Below, in pieces: positions 1 through 5,127 of a DNA stretch of 5,171 bases. The DNA comes from Acidobacteriaceae bacterium (GTDB lineage: Bacteria > Acidobacteriota > Terriglobia > Terriglobales > Acidobacteriaceae), in NCBI GenBank assembly GCA_003135495.1, contig PLBX01000438.1, forward strand, positions 8,217-13,387, written 5' to 3'. Position 1 is the stretch's first letter, and each line of letters begins with the position of its first letter. The translations under genes and the position numbers were made by a program. The notes beneath the pieces are model-generated. The model searched no databases. It had not been told where the DNA came from and worked only from the letters and a program-made list of their open reading frames with translations.

Positions 1-156
1 TCCGCAACGTGCTTTGAGCACATCAAGAAATTCACTCCCGATATACCGCCGGCATTCCGCCATCATCTCGTCAAGGATGCCTGCCCGCTTCGTCTTTGAG
101 ATATCCTGGCGCCGCGGGTCACGTTCTCCTTTGAAGCCTAACGCCTCGTAGTCCAC
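1..156 (-). CDS. Hypothetical protein, N-terminal part (runs off left edge)
   Basis: An open frame on the minus strand begins at a GTG (156-154) and stays open for 52 codons to base 1, so only the N-terminal part is seen. It starts VDYEALGFKGERDPRRQD and continues with a charged, helix-prone stretch containing MMAECRRYIG and ending SEFLDVLKARCG. I recognise no family. It lies 15 bases after the stop of the 122-aa gene upstream and in the same frame, with the same orientation, so it is probably the last visible member of one transcription unit. No good Shine-Dalgarno sequence precedes the GTG. The start is therefore uncertain, and translation may depend on coupling to the upstream gene. The mixed polar and hydrophobic composition argues for real coding sequence, but a chance open frame of this length cannot be excluded. 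Confidence 0.45.
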   Translation of the reverse strand, partial: MDYEALGFKGERDPRRQDISKTKRAGILDEMMAECRRYIGSEFLDVLKARCG

Positions 157-171
157 GGCGAGGTCTATAGC

Positions 172-540
172 TCACTTCATCAGTTCAATTGCACCTTTCC
201 ACTCATCTTGACTGCAGACCAAGTCGTGTTCCCAACTTCCGCTCCGACCATGGCTCGATTCCCAATAACCTTCGCGGTGGTAAAACACTGTTACTCGTGC
301 ATCGAGATTGGCTACTTCATATTGTGCCGGTAGTGTGGCTGAGCGGTAGGTGTAGCAAACCTTGGTGTGGTTATGCTTTGTGCTGGCAACGTATTTAGCT
401 GATGCCAAGTGATACCCAGTCGGGGCATCAGCTTGTCCACCGGCCACCAGTCCACTGGCAACTTGCGGTGTGACCTTTTGTACTTGTCCGAACCCTGAAG
501 TCAACAGAACAACACGGAATGCGAGGGCGATGCTCTTCAT
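172..540 (-). CDS. Hypothetical protein, 122 aa, probably exported
   Basis: The frame is open from 567, but I place the start at the internal ATG (540-538) because a strong GAGGAG ribosome binding site sits seven bases before it. The protein then begins MKSIALAFRVVLLTSGFG, a basic residue followed by a hydrophobic run, resembling a signal peptide, although the Arg inside the run makes it a poor one. The mature part holds two cysteines (in KVCYTY and DLVCSQDEW) that could form a disulfide outside the cytoplasm. It also has many Tyr, His and Trp residues (FYHREGYWESSHGRSGSWEHD), and ends KGAIELMK. I recognise no family. It is the third gene of the minus-strand cluster, followed after 15 bases by another open frame. 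Its function is unknown, and a periplasmic or secreted location is an inference. Confidence 0.6.
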   Translation of the reverse strand: MKSIALAFRVVLLTSGFGQVQKVTPQVASGLVAGGQADAPTGYHLASAKYVASTKHNHTKVCYTYRSATLPAQYEVANLDARVTVFYHREGYWESSHGRSGSWEHDLVCSQDEWKGAIELMK

Positions 541-547
541 CTTGATT

Positions 548-553
548 CTCCTC
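548..553 (-). promoter_or_regulatory. Ribosome binding site deciding the start of the 122-aa gene
   Basis: GAGGAG read on the minus strand, seven bases before the ATG at 540. It supports that ATG over the earlier in-frame start at 567, which would add nine residues (MVGIERRIK) in front of the signal-like segment. Confidence 0.6.
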
Positions 554-565
554 TCAATTCCTACC

Positions 566-598
566 ACGGAACTTGGGAGACGGAAGTTGGAAACGGAA
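566..598. repeat. Short tandem repeat, ACGGAA(C/G)TTGG type, about 2.5 copies
   Basis: ACGGAA occurs at 566, 580 and 593 on the plus strand. The first two copies extend to ACGGAACTTGG and ACGGAAGTTGG, and the third breaks off after ACGGAATC. The spacing of 14 and 13 bases is a little over one helical turn. The repeat fills the gap between the decayed 39-aa gene and the ribosome binding site of the 122-aa gene. It could be a protein-binding site or simply a slippage product. Confidence 0.4.
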
Positions 599-686
599 TC
601 TTATGCTTGAACTTCAGGAACCTTTTCTACGACATTCTTCTTGACAGCCTTTTACACGGATTTCTTGGATCTCTTCTGCCTTGCTT

Positions 687-806
687 TCAATTCTTGTTCC
701 ACTTCGCAACCTTGGCCTTGTGGGCCCTCTTCCACTTGCGGTTGTACTCGTTGCGGGCTAGCCGCTCTTGTTCCTCGGTCATCAGTTTCTTCTGGTTGGT
801 TTTCAC
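687..806 (-). CDS. Small basic Lys/Trp-rich protein, 39 aa, probably truncated by a frameshift
   Basis: The frame starts at GTG (806-804), whose bases overlap the TGA stop (805-803) of the 82-aa gene as GTGA. A full GAGGTG ribosome binding site lies at 817-812, five bases before the GTG, so the two genes look translationally coupled. The product contains LMTEEQERLARNEYNRKWK, then RAHKAKVAKWNKN, and stops at 687. The Arg/Lys/Trp-spaced pattern resembles short basic proteins common in phages and mobile elements, but I cannot name a family. The next frame continues straight on with LKARQKRSKKSV, a TAA at 654-652, then KAVKKNVVEKVPEVQA and a TAA at 603-601. This continuation has the same Lys-rich character, so the original gene was probably about 68 residues and has lost one base near 690-693 and gained a nonsense codon. 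An alternative ATG start exists at residue 9. Confidence 0.55.
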   Translation of the reverse strand: MKTNQKKLMTEEQERLARNEYNRKWKRAHKAKVAKWNKN

Positions 807-1051
807 AGTTTCACCTCACTCAGGCCCCACTCCATGACCTCAATCACGGAACCAGATTGGGTTCCATACTGATCGTCAAGAGCAACTTTGTAGGAATACA
901 TCCAAGGCACCATGTTGAAAATGGCTTCGAGAATGGTGCCTTGTCCGTGAGATGACGAAACTTCTTGGCCGTCTCTGTACTTGGCAATTGGCGCTAGGCG
1001 GGACTGTTTGAGTTCTAGGGCTTGGGCTCTTGCTTCCAGGTAGGTTGTCAT
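803..1051 (-). CDS. Hypothetical protein, 82 aa, SH3-like pattern
   Basis: The protein has an N-terminal helix-prone segment (about residues 2-20, EARAQALELKQSRL). It is followed by a pattern typical of small SH3-like or KOW-like beta barrels: YRDGQEV, then GQGTILEAIFN, then YSYKVALDD, then SGSVIEVMEWGLSEV, consistent with a G..V...G.GTI...Y.V.LDD...V.E..L layout. This is pattern recognition, not a family assignment. Such barrels bind nucleic acid or protein partners, but no function can be assigned here. The ATG at 1051 directly follows an in-frame TAA (TAAGGAATG), so no longer start is possible. The AAGGA before it has no spacer, an unusually tight ribosome binding site. The stop overlaps the GTG of the next gene, making this the first gene of the minus-strand cluster. 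Confidence 0.6.
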   Translation of the reverse strand: MTTYLEARAQALELKQSRLAPIAKYRDGQEVSSSHGQGTILEAIFNMVPWMYSYKVALDDQYGTQSGSVIEVMEWGLSEVKL

Positions 1052-1119
1052 TCCTTAATAATGTCGGGAAAACTGGTTTCGAGATCCCCTCTAAGGCAAC
1101 ATTTCGACTGGTGACTGTT

Positions 1120-1139
1120 GGCTCACGGACTGGCTCACG
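1120..1139. repeat. Direct repeat GGCTCACG, two copies, 12-base period
   Basis: GGCTCACG occurs at 1120-1127 and 1132-1139, separated by GACT. ACTG-containing words recur around it (GACTGG, GACTGT, GACTGG, GACTGA). It lies upstream of the minus-strand cluster and about 100 bases from the tRNA fragment, where operator or integrase arm sites would be expected. No function is shown by the sequence alone. Confidence 0.4.
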
Positions 1140-1153
1140 ATAACCGACTGATA

Positions 1154-1172
1154 GGGTCGAATGGGGTCAAAT
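1154..1172. repeat. Near-identical direct repeat GGGTC(G/A)AAT, 10-base period
   Basis: GGGTCGAAT at 1154-1162 and GGGTCAAAT at 1164-1172 differ by one base and sit one helical turn apart. A third weaker GGGTCAGTG is at 1214-1222. Their phasing and position next to the tRNA fragment fit binding sites of a repressor or recombination protein, but this is inference. Confidence 0.35.
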
Positions 1173-1234
1173 CAGGCTTGCCCTGGGCGGGTACAACTCC
1201 TTGGTTCCAAACCGGGTCAGTGGTTCGTCTACAA

Positions 1235-1301
1235 TTGCTAAACCGTTATACGGGCTAACACCTGTATCGAGGGTTCGAATCGAATCCCTCCCTCTCCGCC
1301 A
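1235..1301 (+). tRNA. tRNA-Ser(GCU) 3' fragment, non-functional; likely attachment site (attR-like)
   Basis: The sequence follows a bacterial class II tRNA-Ser from the anticodon loop onward. The loop TTGCTAA (1235-1241) carries anticodon GCT at 1237-1239, and the anticodon-stem 3' strand follows. The long variable arm pairs 1248-1254 with 1261-1267 (seven pairs, one G-U). The T-stem GAGGG/CCCTC (1269-1273 with 1286-1290) and the acceptor 3' strand CCTCTCC (1291-1297) follow, then G and CCA (1299-1301). The bases 5' of the anticodon loop (TACAA, 1230-1234) do not pair with the stem, and no GGAGAGG acceptor 5' strand is present, so no tRNA can form. The T-loop is 12 bases instead of 7 because CGAAT is repeated (TTCGAATCGAAT). 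A 3' tRNA remnant starting at the anticodon loop is the classic trace of a tyrosine-recombinase element. Its polarity places the element to the left and the host chromosome to the right. Confidence 0.75.
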
Positions 1302-1570
1302 TACAGTCTGGAGTGCAGAGAAATCCGGCTGGATTGCTCTAGAAATTGCAGGAAATGGGCGCAATTTCGCTACTTTCGCTCTAAAACCGGACCGGAGAAA
1401 GCGCACTGCTCAATGCTGAAGGTAAGCTTTGGATGCTTTTTCTCTGGAGGGCCCGGGAGCAGTCCGGTTTCGACAACTGCCACCGGCGAATGCAATGCGA
1501 TCAGAAATCGAATGGGTGCCGAAGCCGACTTGACTTTCGATCGTCCAAATTCAACACCACGAGAACCTTT
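1302..1570. other. Intergenic stretch with no supported gene
   Basis: Between the tRNA fragment and the small Cys-rich ORF I find no convincing gene. The plus-strand frames that cross it begin without a ribosome binding site and have low-information, Ser/Pro/Arg-rich translations. One small inverted repeat, GCAGT/ACTGC, encloses a 12-base loop at 1459-1480. It is too weak and lacks a T-tract, so I do not call it a terminator. Confidence 0.5.
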
Positions 1571-1771
1571 TCATCTGCGTTTTTCATTTCGCTCAGCGCA
1601 GTATTCAAACGACAGATTGCACATGATAAAAACCGACTTGCGATCGGATTCTATTCGGCGCGCATTTGCACAGTTCCGGCAGAGCCCCGGATCGGTAACG
1701 CGTTGCTTTTCGTCGTTTCCAACTAGCATTCTCAATCCGGCTCTTTTACCGCCAGCAAGCATCCACCCCAT
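1571..1771 (-). CDS. Small Cys-rich CxxC protein, 66 aa, probably truncated at the C-terminus
   Basis: The minus-strand frame begins at ATG 1771 (a GGAG lies four bases before it) or possibly at ATG 1729, giving 66 or 52 residues. Its centre reads DPGLCRNCANARRIESDR followed by KSVFIMCNLS. This resembles a family of short bacterial proteins, known to me only by pattern, with C-x2-C, a conserved R-x-I/V-x-S-x-R-x-S-x-F segment, C-x-L/R-S, and then usually D-x-x-F-x-KYP-x-LP and a last Cys-Gly pair. Here the last part is replaced by FEYCAERNEKRR and a stop, with no KYP-like continuation in any frame nearby. Four cysteines could bind a metal ion. The gene sits 270 bases right of the tRNA fragment and points toward it. 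It may be a decayed gene on the host side of the boundary. The first 14 residues (MGWMLAGGKRAGLR) may not be translated. Confidence 0.42.
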   Translation of the reverse strand: MGWMLAGGKRAGLRMLVGNDEKQRVTDPGLCRNCANARRIESDRKSVFIMCNLSFEYCAERNEKRR

Positions 1772-1800
1772 CCCACTCCATTAGCGCGTCCGGAAGGGTG

Positions 1801-1880
1801 GTTCATAATGTTTAATAATAATAATGATTGTTCACAACGGGGTGAGCGGGAATAGCCTACACCAAGCTCGCCTGTTGTAG
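1801..1880 (+). promoter_or_regulatory. AT-rich leader of the mannosidase gene, possible promoter region
   Basis: The stretch CATAATGTTTAATAATAATAATG (in blocks from 1804) is the most AT-rich tract of the window and lies 65-90 bases before the mannosidase start. CATAAT (1804-1809) could serve as a -10 element, but I find no good -35 partner. Downstream, GGTGAGC (1841-1847) can pair with GCTCGCC (1866-1872) across an 18-base loop, a weak 5' leader hairpin. No specific regulator site is recognisable. Confidence 0.22.
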
Positions 1881-1884
1881 CTTC

Positions 1885-1892
1885 AAAGGAGA
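1885..1892 (+). promoter_or_regulatory. Ribosome binding site of the alpha-mannosidase gene
   Basis: AAAGGAGA ends three bases before the ATG at 1896, with the core AGGAG at 1887-1891. It supports this ATG, which is also the one that gives a complete signal peptide. Confidence 0.65.
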
Positions 1893-1895
1893 TTC

Positions 1896-3320
1896 ATGAT
1901 CAGGATCGCAAAGACTTCTCTCGTAATGCTCGCCGCTTTCGTCGCGGCGTTCCATGTTGCTGCTCAAAGCCAGGAAGCTTCGCCTGTCAATCCTCTCATT
2001 GACACGGTGACCTCGCAACTGCGGTCGCTAACGCGTGTTTCAGCCGATGAGTGGCGCTACCACGTGGGCGACATTCCGCACGGTGAGGCTGTCGAACTCG
2101 ATGACAGCGGTTGGACCGTCGTCAAGAATAAAAGCCAGGCTCCCGAAGACGCCGTTTGGTATCGCAGATGGATAGTCGTCCCGCCCACGCTCAACGGATA
2201 CGATCTTACGGGCACGAAGCTGTGGTTTCGATTAGTCGCCTACGCTAATGGACCGGTTCCTGAAATCGTTTATTTCAACGGACGGCGCGTAGCGATGGGC
2301 GAAGACTTGGAGCCGATTATTCTGCTCGATCCGGTTAAGCCACGAGACAAGGTTCTGGTCGCAGTCAAGCTTCTGCAAACCGTGGACAAAAAGCACTTCG
2401 AGGAGGCCTCAGTGCGCGTGGAGTTTGCCAACTCTCGGCCGAGCCCGCTGGATCTATTGCAGGAAATTGAGACTTCGATCGCGCTCCTGCCGTCGCTGGG
2501 AGACAAATCGCAAGTCGTTGCAGATCGCGTGACAGAAGCTGCAAGGCAGGTGGATCTCCATGCGCTTGCCGATGCAAAGCAGCAGAGTTTTGATGCATTG
2601 CTCGAAAAAACCCATTCATTATTGTTACAGGTGAAACCCGACCTGCAGGCAACGTCGGTGCGACTAACTGGCAATGCCCACATTGACGCCGCATGGCTCT
2701 GGCCATGGACGGAAACCGTCGATGTTGTCCGGCACACCTTCAGCACCGCGCTACAACTCATGCATGAGTATCCCGATTACACGTACACACAATCCGCGGC
2801 TGCCTATAACCAATGGATGGAAGAAAAATATCCTTCTGTGCATCGGCAGATTATGGAGCGGGCAAAAGAAGGACGATGGGAAATGGTCGGCGGTATGTGG
2901 GTGGAACCCGACTTGAACATGCCAGACGGCGAATCGCTGGTCCGTCAGTTGCTCATCGGTAAACACTACTTTAAAGAAAAATTCGGCGTCGATGTTCGCA
3001 TCGGATGGAATCCAGATTCATTCGGATATAACTGGCAGCTGCCGCAGATCTACAAGAAATCAGGGATCGATTATTTTGTCACGCAAAAGATGGCATGGAA
3101 CGACACTAACAAGTTACCGCTCAAACTCTTCTGGTGGCAGGCGCCCGATGGAAGCCGCGTGCTCACTTATTTTCCGCACGATTACGTCAACGAGATTGAG
3201 CCCGCCCGAATCGCCAGCGATGTAGCCGTTGCTCGCCAGCGGCCTGCACGGGACCCAAGCAGACCGGGTCGCGCCAGAGATGAAATTCGGCACCGCGCAG
3301 AACTTTTTCTCCGAGATTGA
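1896..3320 (+). CDS. Alpha-mannosidase (GH38), 5' part of a broken gene: signal peptide and catalytic N-terminal domain
   Basis: GH38 enzymes hydrolyse terminal alpha-mannosides with retention, using a zinc ion in the active site. Residues 1-23 form a signal peptide (positive start, hydrophobic core, VAA before Q24), so the enzyme would be exported. Residues about 40-190 form an N-terminal non-catalytic domain (WRYHVGD, DDSGWTVV). The catalytic domain begins near 255 with GNAHIDAAWLWPWTET, where H262 and D264 match the first two zinc ligands. WEMVGGMWVEPDLNMPDGES follows, then GWNPDSFGYNWQLPQI, whose D374 is the nucleophile and zinc ligand. The family match continues through YFPHDYVNEIEP to about residue 448. 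The last 26 residues (RPARDPSRPGRARD and onward) are out-of-frame translation and not mannosidase. A strong AAAGGAGA site precedes the start. The remaining domain lies in the next frame from 3229. Closest in style to the MAN2C1-like/bacterial branch, from memory. Confidence 0.88.
   Translation: MIRIAKTSLVMLAAFVAAFHVAAQSQEASPVNPLIDTVTSQLRSLTRVSADEWRYHVGDIPHGEAVELDDSGWTVVKNKSQAPEDAVWYRRWIVVPPTLNGYDLTGTKLWFRLVAYANGPVPEIVYFNGRRVAMGEDLEPIILLDPVKPRDKVLVAVKLLQTVDKKHFEEASVRVEFANSRPSPLDLLQEIETSIALLPSLGDKSQVVADRVTEAARQVDLHALADAKQQSFDALLEKTHSLLLQVKPDLQATSVRLTGNAHIDAAWLWPWTETVDVVRHTFSTALQLMHEYPDYTYTQSAAAYNQWMEEKYPSVHRQIMERAKEGRWEMVGGMWVEPDLNMPDGESLVRQLLIGKHYFKEKFGVDVRIGWNPDSFGYNWQLPQIYKKSGIDYFVTQKMAWNDTNKLPLKLFWWQAPDGSRVLTYFPHDYVNEIEPARIASDVAVARQRPARDPSRPGRARDEIRHRAELFLRD
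3229..3238 (+). other. Deletion/frameshift junction in the alpha-mannosidase gene
   Basis: Around TTGCTCGCCA the GH38 match passes from the frame of the upstream half (ending AVARQ) to the frame of the downstream half (LASGLHGTQADRV). Both halves read well into this decamer, so the same bases serve as the end of one block and the start of the next. In relatives I recall, a block of roughly 22-26 residues holding the GDxGGGPT motif lies between these points. A TAG at 3223-3225 closes the downstream frame on its 5' side. Confidence 0.65.
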
Positions 3321-5127
3321 AAAGAAAATTGATACTCAAAATGCTCCCACCTGGGATTACAAGGTGATGGCCAACTATGAAGCGCATTTGCCCATCCCGC
3401 CCCAAGGCAAACTCAGTCTCCCGGTGTGGAACGACGAGTTGTATTTTGAATATTGCCGCGGCGTCATGACGACGCAGGCCAATCACAAACGCAACATGCG
3501 TGACAGTGAAGAACAGCTGCTGAATGCCGAAAAGTATTCGTCCCTCGCATGGCTTTCCGGAATGCAGTATCCGCAGGTTCGGCTTACCGAAGCGTGGCAG
3601 AAGGCTTTGTTCAATCAGTTCCACGATCTGGCTGCGGGCTCCGGCATCGGTGCGATTTATAAAGACTCGCAGCGTGACTACGATGTGATTCGGTGGACTA
3701 CGGAAGAAGCGTCGACCGGCGCATTGCGCCTCATTTCATCTCGGGTGAAAACTGGGAATACCTCGACGGCAGTGCCCGTGATGGTGGTTAACCCTTTGGC
3801 ATGGTCGCGAACGGATCTGGCAACTTTCGATGTCCAATTGCCAACCGCCCCGAAGGCTGGCATTTCGGTCATCGATGCTCGAGGCAAGGCACTCCCGTTC
3901 CAGCAAACCTCAAATGACCCCTCCACGCACACTTATACGTTGCTGGTGAAAGTCGAAGCCATTCCGTCTCTCGGATACGAAGTGCTGCACGTTGGGTCCG
4001 CCGGTAAATCTGTTCCGACCGACTTAACTGCCAGTGGATTGACTCTTGAGAATTCAAAGCTCCGAGTGAAAATCGATCCCAAGACCGGCTGCATCAATAG
4101 CATTTACCACAAGGCCGCAAAATTCGAGTCGATTGCCAGCGGAGGCTGCGGCAATCAGCTCCAGGCCTTTAAGGACACTCCCAAAGAATATGACGCCTGG
4201 AACATCGACGCCGATTTCGACAAGCAGGTTACGGTGTTGGACAATGCAGACTCGGTTGAACTGGTCGAAAAAGGTCCCGTGCGGGCCACGATCAGGATTA
4301 CGCGCAGCTGGCAAAGCTCCAAGTTTGTTCAAGACGTGAGCCTATATGCGGGCCTTGATCGCGTCGACGTTGCCAACAAGTTCGATTGGCACGAGACCCA
4401 TGTGCTCTTGAAAGCGGCGTTTCCGCTGGCGGCGTCAAGTCCGCAAGCGACCTACGAAATTCCCTACGGTTCGATTGAGCGCCCGACCACGCGGAACAAT
4501 AGTTGGGAAGCAGCGAAATTCGAGGTTCCTGCGCTACGCTGGGCTGACTTGGGCGACGGCGATCACGGATTCAGCCTGATCAACGAATCGAAATATGGAT
4601 ACGACGCCAAGGGCAATGTACTTCGACTGTCGCTCTTGCGCTCTCCAACTTGGCCCGATCCCGAAGCCGATCGTGGCCATCACGAGTTCAGCTATTCTCT
4701 CTATCCGCATTCCGGCGACTGGAAGCAGGCCCTTACCGTCCGTCGCGGCTACGAATTCAACTACCCTCTACACGCCTTCCAAGTCGAGGCACATGAGGGC
4801 GACCTCCCTCCGCAACATTCTTTCGTCGGCATAACCGGAGAAAACGTTGTGCTCACCGCCCTGAAGAAAGGGGAAGCTAAAGCAGAAGACAAAGCGGAAG
4901 ATGGCGACGCGTTGCTTTTTCGGTTCTATGAATGGGCCGGTAAAGCCGGAAATGTGCGCATACGCCTGCCCGAGGGAGCGAAAAGTGCATCGCTGACGAA
5001 TTTAATGGAGACCCCGGAGGGTACACCACTTTCTGTGGCCAATAACCAGGTTACGGTTCCGGTGCATCCGTATGAAATCGTCTCCGTGCGCGTTGACTTC
5101 GCCCGGAATCATGCGCCCCGGCCATGA
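3229..5127 (+). CDS. Alpha-mannosidase (GH38), 3' part of a broken gene: middle and C-terminal domains
   Basis: This frame continues the mannosidase after the junction. The nominal TTG start at 3229 has no ribosome binding site and is preceded by an in-frame TAG (3223), so it is unlikely to be an independent gene. Early residues (DRVAPEMKFGTAQNFFSEIE) match the end of the catalytic barrel. The helical middle domain carries KALFNQFHDLAAGSGIG, whose H132 corresponds to the third zinc-ligand histidine of the family, followed by D133. From about residue 180 to the end lies the large beta-sandwich C-terminal domain, with segments such as MVVNPLAWSRTD, LTLENSKLRVKIDPKTG, FSLINESKYGYDAKGN and the closing HPYEIVSVRVDF. 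The frame is free of stops for 632 codons, so decay is recent or the break is artefactual. With the upstream half and the missing block, the intact enzyme would be about 1,100 residues, near family size. Confidence 0.85.
   Translation: MLASGLHGTQADRVAPEMKFGTAQNFFSEIEKKIDTQNAPTWDYKVMANYEAHLPIPPQGKLSLPVWNDELYFEYCRGVMTTQANHKRNMRDSEEQLLNAEKYSSLAWLSGMQYPQVRLTEAWQKALFNQFHDLAAGSGIGAIYKDSQRDYDVIRWTTEEASTGALRLISSRVKTGNTSTAVPVMVVNPLAWSRTDLATFDVQLPTAPKAGISVIDARGKALPFQQTSNDPSTHTYTLLVKVEAIPSLGYEVLHVGSAGKSVPTDLTASGLTLENSKLRVKIDPKTGCINSIYHKAAKFESIASGGCGNQLQAFKDTPKEYDAWNIDADFDKQVTVLDNADSVELVEKGPVRATIRITRSWQSSKFVQDVSLYAGLDRVDVANKFDWHETHVLLKAAFPLAASSPQATYEIPYGSIERPTTRNNSWEAAKFEVPALRWADLGDGDHGFSLINESKYGYDAKGNVLRLSLLRSPTWPDPEADRGHHEFSYSLYPHSGDWKQALTVRRGYEFNYPLHAFQVEAHEGDLPPQHSFVGITGENVVLTALKKGEAKAEDKAEDGDALLFRFYEWAGKAGNVRIRLPEGAKSASLTNLMETPEGTPLSVANNQVTVPVHPYEIVSVRVDFARNHAPRP

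Noticed and set aside
189..955. Plus-strand open frames at 189-398, 607-837 and 641-955
   Set aside because: They are antisense to the minus-strand genes, which have ribosome binding sites and stop/start coupling; the plus-strand translations are Leu/Phe/Ser-rich mirrors.
1201..1301. A complete tRNA-Ser gene
   Set aside because: AGTGGTT at 1219-1225 resembles a D-arm, but the spacing to the anticodon loop is short, the anticodon stem does not pair and there is no acceptor 5' strand.
1167..1419. Open frames on both strands across the tRNA remnant (1201-1419 plus, 1167-1406 minus)
   Set aside because: They translate tRNA sequence and its flanks; no start signal and no protein-like pattern.
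1459..1480. GCAGT/ACTGC hairpin with GGTTTCGAC in its loop as a second tRNA T-arm
   Set aside because: The loop is 12 bases, no acceptor, variable or anticodon arm surrounds it, and the bases fit no tRNA consensus beyond this short word.
1501..1587. Minus-strand 28-aa frame starting MKNADEKVLVVLNLDDRKSS
   Set aside because: The pattern looks protein-like, but it has no ribosome binding site, is very short and overlaps the end of the Cys-rich frame; chance is more likely.
1413..1784. Plus-strand open frames at 1413-1784 and 1433-1726
   Set aside because: Neither start has a ribosome binding site, the translations are rich in Ser, Pro and Arg without any recognisable pattern, and they lie antisense to the better-supported Cys-rich frame.
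3229..3320. Programmed ribosomal frameshifting joining the two mannosidase halves
   Set aside because: There is no slippery heptamer with a following structure, the downstream frame is closed by TAG at 3223, and the conserved catalytic block would be missing even after a shift.
2270..4339. Antisense and out-of-frame open frames inside the mannosidase gene
   Set aside because: All are shadows of the GH38 coding sequence, which is recognised with catalytic motifs along its length.
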